The notes under the pieces: generated by a model | Seen by the model: the letters and a program-made list of their open reading frames with translations, nothing else | Databases searched by the model: none | What the model was told of the DNA's origin: nothing | Assembly (NCBI GenBank): GCA_023150835.1 | Contig: JAKLKB010000104.1 | Coordinates: forward strand, 1-25,088 | Direction of reading: 5' to 3' | From: Myxococcota bacterium | GTDB lineage: Bacteria; Myxococcota_C; UBA6777 | DNA length: 25,088 nt | Translations under genes and position numbers: made by a program | In this document: in pieces, positions 1 to 7,150 of the stretch | Layout: each line of letters starts with the position of its first letter | Position numbering within the stretch: the first letter of the stretch is position 1

Positions 1-70
1 AGCGTCTGCGTCTCGTGCAAACAGCGTGCGTCATGAAAAAACAAAATCCCCGCTGCTTCCGACTTTCGCT

Positions 71-109
71 CCCTCCCCTGTTCACGGGGGAGGGCTGGGG
101 TGGGGGGGG
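71..109 (+). repeat. GC-rich hairpin followed by a G-quadruplex-type run
   Basis: CCCTCCCC (71-78) pairs with GGGGAGGG (87-94), and the stem extends by two pairs to leave a TTCA loop. The right arm runs into four G-tracts (86-90, 92-94, 97-100, 102-109) separated by loops of 1, 2 and 1 bases. Both a stem-loop and a parallel G-quadruplex are therefore possible on the plus strand. Elements of this general sequence are common between genes in bacterial genomes and often produce spurious ORFs, as here. No T-run follows, so it is not a canonical terminator. Confidence 0.6.
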
Positions 110-135
110 CCAACAAGCGCTTAACCTAACGCCTA

Positions 136-150
136 TGGGGCCACGCCCCA
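136..150. repeat. Short perfect hairpin TGGGGC-CAC-GCCCCA
   Basis: A six-base perfect stem with a three-base loop lies 28 bases beyond the stop codon of the minus-strand gene at 178-1413. It could stabilise or end that transcript, but there is no T-run on either side. The same stem with a TTT loop occurs at 20641-20655, so it is probably a dispersed element. Confidence 0.45.
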
Positions 151-177
151 CAAAAACCAGCCATAACGGAAGTTTCG

Positions 178-1413
178 TCATGGAGAGGCGACATTGGGCT
201 TGTTGGTTTGGGCGACGAGTTCGACGACTTGCTGACTTTGGGGAGGGAGTCGTTCGAGCGCAAGGTGCGGGAAGCTGCATCCCTTTTGTTGTTGGAGGCA
301 AGAGGCAAAGGGCCGAATCGACGCACGATAGAGCGTGTGTCCACAAGAAGCGATCACAGCGAGTCGCCCGGGCGAAAAGAACAGACGGCAAGAAGTCGCA
401 CTTGCCGCGAAGGTATCGGAAAGCACAAACCAATGTTTGCCTTGACCGAGAGGCCGAGCGATTTGACAGCGTTGGTCGAGCCGAGCCGTATTTTGGGCGG
501 GATGGGGTTGATTCCAGCCGTCGTTGGTCCGCGTTGAATCGTAGCACACGCGGAGGACGGTGGGGCGTTCTTGCCAGATCGCTTCGGGAGCATCGCTGTG
601 CAACGTCTGGATGCGTGTGTGGGTGGGCCAACGCTTGCTTCGGGAAAGCTCGGATTCGGCACGCCACAAACGCTGCAAAAGCCCGAAGCTGTAAGCCATC
701 CCACCGCTACTAGCGTTTGGATTCGCAGATCGCGGTAGATCGGGCAACGAAGGCATCAGCCAAGGAGCCGTAGAAGTCCCAGAGGATGCCGAGGCTACGG
801 AAGGGACGAAAGGCGCGGAAGGTGCGGAAGTCCCAGAGGGTGCGGAAGGTGCGGAAGGTACGAAAGGCGCGGCGGTTACGGAGGGTACGGAAGGCGCGGC
901 GGGTGCAACGATCTTGGCAGAGGCAGGTGTTGCGGTTTCGGAGCGAGCGGAAGCAAGGGCATCTTGGGGAGCGGTGCGAGGGCGATGGGCGTGGAGGATA
1001 TCTGCGGGTGCGGGGGCGGTGTCATCGGGGAGTTCGAGCGATGCGGGCTGTTGGGCCACAGCGATGAGAGTATCGCGGCGTGTGGGTGCAGCGTCGCGGC
1101 GCTCTTGTCGAGGAGTCGGGGGTTGAGGAGATGGAGCGGCCTTGGCGGAAGATTGTGTGTGTTTGGCTGTGGCGGGATGGGGGGGAACTTGGATGTGGAT
1201 CGAGCCGAAGCAGCCGTCTTGAAAGCTGTTGTTGAAACTGCAAGCCGAGCAGAGCAACCAAACTCCCGTCAAAGAAAGTCCCCACGCAGGAGGGGCTTTG
1301 GGACGGAGGCTGCGACGTTTGCGGCGGCTTGCGCGCAAAGAAGGGGCGAGGTGTTGGACTCGCCGTGTGGTTCGAGGGATGCGGGCTTTGGGGGGGTGGA
1401 GTGCATCACGCAT
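178..1413 (-). CDS. Putative exported or lipid-anchored Ala/Pro/Ser-rich protein, function unknown
   Basis: This 411-residue protein has no family I recognise. The start is supported by AAAGGAGA seven bases upstream of the ATG. A long Arg-rich N-terminus (about residues 11-40) precedes a short hydrophobic stretch (45-54) and Cys58 in the context LLCSAC, a possible but non-ideal lipobox. The middle (about residues 165-215) is a low-complexity Ala/Pro/Ser/Val/Thr linker built on three-residue steps. The C-terminal ~170 residues are non-repetitive, with six or so cysteines, and look like a small folded domain. The picture is an envelope protein with an extracytoplasmic domain on a flexible stalk. 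It is divergent from the next gene and separated by 514 bases. The antisense ORFs in this stretch look like shadows of its codon bias. Confidence 0.6.
   Translation of the reverse strand: MRDALHPPKARIPRTTRRVQHLAPSLRASRRKRRSLRPKAPPAWGLSLTGVWLLCSACSFNNSFQDGCFGSIHIQVPPHPATAKHTQSSAKAAPSPQPPTPRQERRDAAPTRRDTLIAVAQQPASLELPDDTAPAPADILHAHRPRTAPQDALASARSETATPASAKIVAPAAPSVPSVTAAPFVPSAPSAPSGTSAPSAPFVPSVASASSGTSTAPWLMPSLPDLPRSANPNASSGGMAYSFGLLQRLWRAESELSRSKRWPTHTRIQTLHSDAPEAIWQERPTVLRVCYDSTRTNDGWNQPHPAQNTARLDQRCQIARPLGQGKHWFVLSDTFAASATSCRLFFSPGRLAVIASCGHTLYRASIRPFASCLQQQKGCSFPHLALERLPPQSQQVVELVAQTNKPNVASP
781..910 (-). repeat. In-frame 9-base repeats encoding the Ala/Pro/Ser linker
   Basis: On the plus strand the unit reads about GAAGGTGCG, repeated imperfectly. 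On the coding strand it gives three-residue steps such as Ser-Ala-Pro and Ser-Val-Pro. The array is imperfect but stays in frame, as expected for a flexible linker that changes length by slippage or recombination. Confidence 0.7.
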
Positions 1414-1927
1414 GTTCGGGTCTCCTTTGACGACTTACCTCGGGAGAACCGTCCAATCCACGCTTTGAAAGCATGTTGCAGCATGATATCGAGCATCGCT
1501 ACGGGGTCAGGCACAAGGGGGTCAAAAAACCAGCAAGGGGCATCCAAGAAACGAGTGTTCGTTGGACAGGGAGCGCGCACACACAGCAAGAAGCGGAACG
1601 CTTGGTGGTTTGGCGGTCTCGCCACTTCGGACCATACGAAAACAACAAATCATTCGATCAAAAAAAACAAACGATCCTTCCATCTGAGCGATCTCGGGAA
1701 AGAAAAGAATGCCCATTCAACATACCGATGGCATCGACGTTGCGGCTCTTTCCGCCCGAGAACGGGCAACACCTGTGTATCATCGTGCCGTTAGATCGGT
1801 CTTGCAAGAGGTCCGATAAAAAATGCCTGAACCGCCCACCCTTGCAGAAAAGGCTGCTTTGGCGTAGAGATCGGTCCTCTGTTTTTGAGCAACCGCGAAC
1901 ACCAGACCCACGAAGGAGGGCGCGTTC
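1414..1927. other. 514-base divergent intergenic region
   Basis: This gap lies between two divergent genes and must hold promoters for both, but I cannot identify a convincing -35/-10 pair. Visible items are the two ribosome-binding sites at its edges (AAAGGAGA for the left gene, AAGGAGG at about 1914-1920 for the right gene) and an A-rich patch near 1655-1670. ORFs crossing it have no recognisable content. No tRNA or structured RNA was recognised. Confidence 0.5.
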
Positions 1928-2887
1928 ATGTTACCAGCGTTGTTTCCCCGCAAAGACGGGGAGCCTTTACACAAAAAACTCTCGATCAGCCGTCGTTTTC
2001 TCCCCTTTATGTTGGGCAGTGCAAACGATGCGTGGCTGTTGTGGGAAGAGATCATCCGCGTTGAACCTATTTTGGAATTTATCGAACGCTGGAACAAAGA
2101 ACACGCAGCCGATCCCAAGATGAAGATCTCTTTGCATCATATCTTGTTGCGCGCCTGCTGCCTCTCCTACACCTACAACCCCCGCATGAACAAGTTTGTG
2201 GCAGGTGATCGCTACTACCAACGCAAAGGGATCTATATCTCGTTTTCGGCCAAAAAAGAGTATTCTTCGGACGCAGGATTGTTGGTGTTCAAGCGCCTAT
2301 TTACCGCAGAAGAGAGAATGGAAGAGGTGGTGCGTGCCCTCAATAGTATGGTGCGCGACGACCGCGATCCCAAAGAGAGCGGGCAAGAAAAAGAGCAGCG
2401 GATGTACGTTCAATATGTCCCGCGCTTTGCGATGAAAGCCGCGATGTGGGCGATCAACTGGCTCGATTCCAAGAACATCCTGCCGAGCAGTTTTTCCGAT
2501 CACCACCCGTTGTTTGCGGGGATGTTCGTGTCAAACCTCGGTAGTTTGGGCATCAACTCTGGTTGGCATCACCTGTACAACCAAGGCAACATCTCGCTGT
2601 TTGGTGTGATGGGTGCCCCCTACGATGCTGTCCTTGCAGAAGACGGAAAGCCCGTTGTACGCAAAGTCGTCTCGCTGAAGTGGACGTTTGATGAGCGGAT
2701 CGAAGATGGCTATAACGCCGGACGTGCGGCCACTTTTGTGACTCGCCTGATCGAAAATCCCGAACTGCTGGTGCATCCCGTCGGATTGGAAGAGCATCCT
2801 GCTTTTGAATTTTTCTTCAAAGGCAAAAAGCGGGTCGATGCGGTCCCCAAACCAGACACATGGAAAGACAACCCAAGCGGCGCGTAA
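1928..2887 (+). CDS. E2-type acyltransferase-fold protein with the catalytic His replaced
   Basis: This 319-residue protein resembles the catalytic domain of 2-oxo acid dehydrogenase E2 acyltransferases (CoA-dependent acyltransferase fold). It has no lipoyl or E3-binding domain. Family-like signs are MFVSNLGSLGI (199-209), corresponding to the E2 SNLGMFGI-type strand, and the C-terminal FDERIEDGYNAGRA (254-267), which matches the usual DHRxxDGxxAARF. E2 enzymes use the His of HxxxDG as general base. Here that position is Glu256, while Asp260 and Gly261 are kept. Classical acyl transfer to CoA is therefore doubtful, and a divergent transferase or a non-catalytic role is possible. The start has AAGGAGG seven bases upstream. 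The next gene begins 35 bases after the stop, suggesting co-transcription. Confidence 0.75.
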   Translation: MLPALFPRKDGEPLHKKLSISRRFLPFMLGSANDAWLLWEEIIRVEPILEFIERWNKEHAADPKMKISLHHILLRACCLSYTYNPRMNKFVAGDRYYQRKGIYISFSAKKEYSSDAGLLVFKRLFTAEERMEEVVRALNSMVRDDRDPKESGQEKEQRMYVQYVPRFAMKAAMWAINWLDSKNILPSSFSDHHPLFAGMFVSNLGSLGINSGWHHLYNQGNISLFGVMGAPYDAVLAEDGKPVVRKVVSLKWTFDERIEDGYNAGRAATFVTRLIENPELLVHPVGLEEHPAFEFFFKGKKRVDAVPKPDTWKDNPSGA

Positions 2888-2922
2888 TCGGCAAAGATCG
2901 ACAAGCTTCGGAAAGGACACAG

Positions 2923-4083
2923 ATGGCCCGTCTTGTCTTGCATTGGGTGGAAACAGCGGATCGTTGGCGGTTGGCGTTGTACGAACGCGCTGCTCCCGTT
3001 GCAACATCAAAACCTCCCGTCTTGTGTGTCCACGGTTTCGCACAAAATCACCGAACATGGCAAAGCGGAGGATGGGATCGCACCTTAGCCGAAGCAGGAC
3101 ATCCAACGTATCTGCTCGACCTACGGGGTCATGGCTCCTCCAAACAACGTCTTCACTCTGCACAAGAACCGCCAAGACACGCCGCCCCAAATCTGCCAAG
3201 ACACGCCGCCCCAAATTCGCCGACACGCACGAGCCAAGAGCCGCTAGAACATACATCCCTAGAGCTTCCAAGACACGCCTTCCAAGAGCCACCAGCACAC
3301 ACGGGACTTTGGCGGATCGACGATTACCTTGCACAAGATCTCCCTGCTGCGGTGGGATGGCTTCGTGAGCGACACGGCGGTGCAAAACTGATCCTGTGCG
3401 GCCACTCGCTTGGTGGCGTATTATCGGGACTTTACGCAGACGAACATCCCGAAGATGTCGCTGTCTTGGCGATGTTGGCAGCGCCGCTTTCTCCCGGGCG
3501 CACCAGTCGCCGTGTGCGCTTGGCGTGTCAAAGTGTGCAGATCTTGGCGCAGTGGGCGGAAAGGCGAGGTTGGCGCTGGTCGTGGCTGCCGCTACACTTG
3601 TTTTTTTGGGGGATGGATCAACTGAGCTTCGGTGTCTTGCCGATCTTGGGGGCGGGACTTCCTTGGTTGGCAAAGCGCGACAAAGCCCAGATCGTCTCAC
3701 GTTTGTGGCATCCACAGATGACGCAGCCCGAAGCCGTCCGTTCGCTGTTGCGCCATGCCGATCCAGAGCCGATGACGGTGGTCTTGCAAATGACCCAATG
3801 GATGCTCACCGATCAAGTGTTGCTGGGCGACCCTCCCCAAGACCAACGTCCTCGGATACACAGGCTCGATCTGCCGCTGTTGTGTGCATGGGGCGATGAA
3901 GATCGACTCGCACCACCCGAAACCCAAGCGGCTTTTGTGCAGACGCTCTCAGGTCCGTGGCAGCGCACATTGGCCTTGAAAAAGACCAATCACATGGATA
4001 TCACGGCGGGTCAGCCCGCTCAAAAAGTGATCGAGGCGTTGTTGGATTTGTGGAACGATTGGAGCGCGACCACCCTTTCTTAA
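2923..4083 (+). CDS. Alpha/beta-hydrolase fold protein with an eight-residue repeat insertion
   Basis: A 386-residue alpha/beta hydrolase. Visible family features are the oxyanion loop VHGFAQNHRTW (36-46), RGHGSS (68-73), the nucleophile elbow GHSLGG with Ser162, an acidic residue in WGDEDR (Asp325 or Asp327) and His357 in KKTNHMD. Substrate is unknown; these motifs fit esterases, lipases and related enzymes. It is longer than the usual 270-300 residues mainly because of six tandem eight-residue units after RGHGSS (about 83-128). I chose the ATG at 2923 because AAAGGA lies just upstream. A start at 2860 would overlap the preceding gene and add a basic tail unlike the family. It probably forms an operon with the upstream gene (35-base gap). 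Confidence 0.85.
   Translation: MARLVLHWVETADRWRLALYERAAPVATSKPPVLCVHGFAQNHRTWQSGGWDRTLAEAGHPTYLLDLRGHGSSKQRLHSAQEPPRHAAPNLPRHAAPNSPTRTSQEPLEHTSLELPRHAFQEPPAHTGLWRIDDYLAQDLPAAVGWLRERHGGAKLILCGHSLGGVLSGLYADEHPEDVAVLAMLAAPLSPGRTSRRVRLACQSVQILAQWAERRGWRWSWLPLHLFFWGMDQLSFGVLPILGAGLPWLAKRDKAQIVSRLWHPQMTQPEAVRSLLRHADPEPMTVVLQMTQWMLTDQVLLGDPPQDQRPRIHRLDLPLLCAWGDEDRLAPPETQAAFVQTLSGPWQRTLALKKTNHMDITAGQPAQKVIEALLDLWNDWSATTLS
3169..3306 (+). repeat. 24-base in-frame repeats inside the hydrolase
   Basis: Six units of 24 bases encode eight residues of the type (P/L)PRHAAPN; the first two differ by one base and the later ones have drifted, the last being truncated. The array sits in the loop between the RGHGSS motif and the helix before the nucleophile strand, close to the expected active-site face. 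It preserves frame and flanking conserved motifs, so the gene appears intact. Confidence 0.85.
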
Positions 4084-4157
4084 CGGCCTTGAGGCGACAC
4101 CTTCTTAACGACATCGAAGCGACACGTTGGAACGCAGAAAGGAAGCACACCGAGATC

Positions 4158-5519
4158 ATGGGATCAGTTTGGAAGCCAGAACTCTTGGCTCCTGCGAAGA
4201 ACTTAGAGCGATTGAAGGTAGCAGTGCGCTACGGCGCGGATGCTGTTTATCTTGGCGGACAGCGCTATGGATTGCGTGCGCGGGCAGACAACTTTACAGA
4301 AGCCGAGATCGCGCAAGGCGTTGAATATGCCCATCAACACGGCGTCAAGGTCTATGTCACGCTGAATGCCTTCTTGCATGACGAAGACTTTGTAGGCTTT
4401 GAAGACTTTTGCCGCTTTTTGTCCTCGATCCAGACGGATGCCGTGATCGTTTCGGATATCGGAGTGATCCAGCGGATCAAGCAGTGTTGCGATCTTTCGA
4501 TCCATCTCTCGACGCAAGCTTCCTGCCTCAATCAATACGCCGCCCAAGTCTGGAAGTCGTTGGGCGTGGAGCGTTTGGTGGTAGGTCGCGAAGTCAGCGT
4601 CGAAGAAGCTGGAGCGATCGGACAAGCCGCCGAGATCGAGATCGAGATGTTTGTGCATGGTGCGATGTGTATGGCGTATTCGGGCCACTGCACGATCTCC
4701 AACTTTACAGCAGGACGTGACTCGAACCGTGGGGGATGTCTGCAATCTTGCCGCTTTCCCTACAAGATCGAAGCCGCCCCCTCCGCCCAAACCACCGATG
4801 CCCAAAGCCTCCGCATCCGCGAAGGACTCCCCGTCGCCTCGTTTATGTCCTCCAAAGATCTCCTCGGCATCGAGCAGATCAAAGCCTTTTTTGTGCAGCG
4901 CATCTGCTCTCTCAAGATCGAAGGCCGGATGAAGTCTTCGTTTTATGTTGCGACCACCTGCAAGGTCTATCGACAACTGATCGATGCCTATGCTGCGGGA
5001 GAATGGAGTCCTGCCTTGCTCGTCGAAGCACGCAGCGAACTCGAAGCGATCCCACACCGCACCTACACCTCGGGCTCCTTGAAAGAAGCCGCTGGCGAAG
5101 ACTCCGTTTATGCCCCATCCACCGAGCAAAATGACGAAACACACCGTTATATCGGGATGGTGCTCGAAAACACGCCTGCCCACTACATCGTGCGCCTCTC
5201 TACCCCCCTTGCTGTGGGCGATATCATCGAGTGGATGCCCTTTGCGAAACCGCCGATTCCTTGGCGTGTTCCACAGCTTTTTACGGTCCTTGGCGAGCCT
5301 TGCGCTTCGATGCGTCAAGACAGCGTCGTCTGCATCCCGAAAGATCCCTCCCTAGGGCATATCGAACGCCTGACGATCCTCCGCATACCACAGCCCTCCT
5401 CTCCCCAACACATCGACACCAACGCCGACAACGTAGATATCCTACAGACCGCAGAGACCCTACACCCCGCAGATATCGCAGACTCGGAGGGTTCCGAGTT
5501 TTCCGACAACGCAAGGTAA
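4158..5519 (+). CDS. trhP: Peptidase U32 family protein, TrhP (YegQ)-like tRNA hydroxylation protein
   Basis: A 453-residue U32-family protein; E. coli TrhP, from memory, has about the same length. TrhP takes part in 5-hydroxyuridine formation at the tRNA wobble position using prephenate; the 'peptidase' label is historical. Motifs seen are ELLAPAKN (8-15), a TIM-barrel-like start with GADAVYLGG (27-35), MFVHGAMCMAYSGHC (164-178) and RGGCLQSCRF (191-200), giving four cysteines (171, 178, 194, 198) in the usual iron-sulfur pattern. SSKDL and SLKIEGRMKS follow. The start is the first ATG in frame with the U32 N-terminus; its ribosome-binding site is weak (GAG four bases before, or AAAGGA about 15 before). 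A second U32 protein follows after five bases. The symbol is by family resemblance; other U32 members (RlhA, UbiU) are alternatives. Confidence 0.85.
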   Translation: MGSVWKPELLAPAKNLERLKVAVRYGADAVYLGGQRYGLRARADNFTEAEIAQGVEYAHQHGVKVYVTLNAFLHDEDFVGFEDFCRFLSSIQTDAVIVSDIGVIQRIKQCCDLSIHLSTQASCLNQYAAQVWKSLGVERLVVGREVSVEEAGAIGQAAEIEIEMFVHGAMCMAYSGHCTISNFTAGRDSNRGGCLQSCRFPYKIEAAPSAQTTDAQSLRIREGLPVASFMSSKDLLGIEQIKAFFVQRICSLKIEGRMKSSFYVATTCKVYRQLIDAYAAGEWSPALLVEARSELEAIPHRTYTSGSLKEAAGEDSVYAPSTEQNDETHRYIGMVLENTPAHYIVRLSTPLAVGDIIEWMPFAKPPIPWRVPQLFTVLGEPCASMRQDSVVCIPKDPSLGHIERLTILRIPQPSSPQHIDTNADNVDILQTAETLHPADIADSEGSEFSDNAR

Positions 5520-5524
5520 CCGAG

Positions 5525-6949
5525 ATGTCATCGACGCCATCGCGATTTGTGGCTTATGCCGCCTCCGAAGAAGAGATCGAGCGCTGCGCCCGCACCGCAA
5601 AGATCGGCGAGATCCTCTTGGAGCCTGAGTGGCTTGCTTGCCAAGGAACCCTCTCTGCGGAGCGATGTGTGGATCTAGCGCGATCGGCGCGTTCGCATGG
5701 ACTCCGCCCTGTGCTGGTGTGGGATATCTTGCTGCCTGAGCGTGTCATGCAAAGCTTACAGCCATCGCTGTCTTCGTGGGCATGGGAAGAATTCGCCGCT
5801 GTTCGGGTCTGCGATATCGGAGCAGCTCAATGGCTGCGTATCCACCGACCTCAGATGCCCCTTCAATTGATCGTAGAGACGGGGAATCACAACGAAGACG
5901 CCTTGCGCGCTTGGTGCGCGGTGTTTGCTCCTGCGCTCGAACGGCTGATCCTTTCGATCGAGATCCCCGAAGAACGACTGATCGCCTATGCGCGTGAATC
6001 TGCCGTTGATTGCGAAGTGATGGGAGTGGGCCGTATCCTGCTTTTTTATTCGCCGCGTTCTTTGCTTGCGCCGAAGCTGCTCACGGGTTCCTCTCTCCAA
6101 TCGAGCGATGCAGCGGGCCAATCAAGCGATGCAGCGGGCCAACCAAGCGATGCAGTGGGCCAATCGAACGATGCAGCGGGCCAACCAAGCGATGCAGCGG
6201 ACCAATCGAGCGATGCAGCGGGCCAATCAAGCGATGCAGCGGGCCAATCAAGCGATGCAGCGGACCAATCGAGCGATGCAGCGGGCCACAAAGCAGCGCC
6301 TGTTCGCCTTGAAGCGATCTCAGGTTCGGATCTGTCGGGGTATCGGCCTTTGCCTGTGTTGGAAACAGCCCACGGAACATTTCTGTATCTCGACAAAGAT
6401 CAATTCATCCTCGACCGTCTTTCGGGCTTATTGGATGCAGGATTATGGATACGCCTCGATCTGCGCCATCTGCGCGATCACTCGGCATCTATCGCCCAGA
6501 TCGACGGTTTGGTGGAGGCGATGCAACACGACGCGACAGCACTTCGCCAAGCATGGCCGCGCCCCACACGTGCGCCCTTTTTCAAGAACAACAAGACCAC
6601 CGCACAATTCACGCGATTGAAGGCCAACCACCACGAACAACGAGACGAATACACCCTTGCAGAGGTCGTCGGTGTCGAGAGGCGTCGTTATGTGGTACTT
6701 TGCGCCTTGCGCCCCTTTTCTACGGAGATGCTTTACGCTTTACTCCTGCCGTCGGGTGAGGAGATCCTCTTGACGGACATCCCGATCTTCCACGATCTGC
6801 AAGGCGTCCCTCGCAACCAATGGATGACCGATCAACTCTTGATCACAGAGCGTATTCGGATGGCCTGTCCCGGAGCGCTCTTGCGAGGCCGCAGCAAAGA
6901 GGAAACCACTTCGATCCCAGAGGAGTCGCCCATTTGCCCCACTGCGTAA
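5525..6949 (+). CDS. Divergent U32-family paralog without cluster cysteines
   Basis: A 474-residue protein encoded five bases after the TrhP-like gene. The N-terminal ~185 residues and the segment after the repeat (FLYLDKDQFILDRL, LDAGLWIRLDLRHL) resemble the barrel and central motifs of U32 proteins such as UbiV. Where U32 proteins carry the first cluster cysteine, this one reads FYSPRSLL (174-181) with Ser. No Cys quartet follows; instead residues 192-254 are nine tandem copies of QSSDAAG-type heptads. The C-terminal ~100 residues (EYTLAEVVGVERRRYVVL) resemble a beta-barrel C-domain. It may partner the upstream protein, as UbiU and UbiV pair in E. coli, or be a scaffold; both are inference. 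The ATG at 5525 is chosen for its position directly after the previous stop and the U32-like start. Confidence 0.7.
   Translation: MSSTPSRFVAYAASEEEIERCARTAKIGEILLEPEWLACQGTLSAERCVDLARSARSHGLRPVLVWDILLPERVMQSLQPSLSSWAWEEFAAVRVCDIGAAQWLRIHRPQMPLQLIVETGNHNEDALRAWCAVFAPALERLILSIEIPEERLIAYARESAVDCEVMGVGRILLFYSPRSLLAPKLLTGSSLQSSDAAGQSSDAAGQPSDAVGQSNDAAGQPSDAADQSSDAAGQSSDAAGQSSDAADQSSDAAGHKAAPVRLEAISGSDLSGYRPLPVLETAHGTFLYLDKDQFILDRLSGLLDAGLWIRLDLRHLRDHSASIAQIDGLVEAMQHDATALRQAWPRPTRAPFFKNNKTTAQFTRLKANHHEQRDEYTLAEVVGVERRRYVVLCALRPFSTEMLYALLLPSGEEILLTDIPIFHDLQGVPRNQWMTDQLLITERIRMACPGALLRGRSKEETTSIPEESPICPTA
6098..6286 (+). repeat. Nine 21-base in-frame repeats
   Basis: Nine units of exactly 21 bases, consensus CAATCGAGCGATGCAGCGGG plus C, encode Gln-Ser-Ser-Asp-Ala-Ala-Gly with substitutions (Pro for Ser2, Asn for Ser3, Val for Ala6, Asp for Gly7). 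The units are nearly identical, so the array is young or homogenised and probably varies in copy number between strains. Confidence 0.95.
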
Positions 6950-7099
6950 GTCCGACAAAAAAGAAACAAACCTTTCGGGTTTCCTCTACGTCAAGGGGCC
7001 GTCGCAAACAAAGCAAAGCCCCAACAAAACGATCTCGCACAACGAGCAGATCGTACAAAGCATCAGGGGTGGCGGTTTTGCGATGGGTGTTTGTGCGGT

Positions 7100-7120
7100 G
7101 GGTTGGGGGTTTGGGGTGGG
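7100..7120 (+). promoter_or_regulatory. Potential RNA G-quadruplex in the RNase R gene leader
   Basis: Four G-tracts (7100-7102, 7105-7109, 7113-7116, 7118-7120) are separated by loops of 2, 3 and 1 bases, with another GGG at 7085-7087. They lie on the coding strand about 30 bases upstream of the RNase R start codon. If the leader is transcribed, the mRNA could form a quadruplex close to the ribosome-binding site. The rest of the 201-base gap (6950-7150) shows only a weak stem AAACC/GGTTT near 6970-6985. Confidence 0.4.
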
Positions 7121-7150
7121 TTGTTCGTAGAAAACAAAGGAAAACAAAGT

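Noticed and set aside
15-713. 232-residue plus-strand ORF at the window start
   Set aside because: Its N-terminal part is the translation of the hairpin/G-run element, a frequent source of false ORFs, and the rest is antisense to the better supported gene at 178-1413.
2531-3715. 394-residue minus-strand ORF across the E2-like and hydrolase genes
   Set aside because: It crosses two recognisable plus-strand genes and their junction, and its only pattern is the antisense of the 24-base repeat.
4203-5318. 371-residue minus-strand ORF opposite the TrhP-like gene
   Set aside because: The plus strand encodes an unambiguous U32 protein. The antisense product has no family features.
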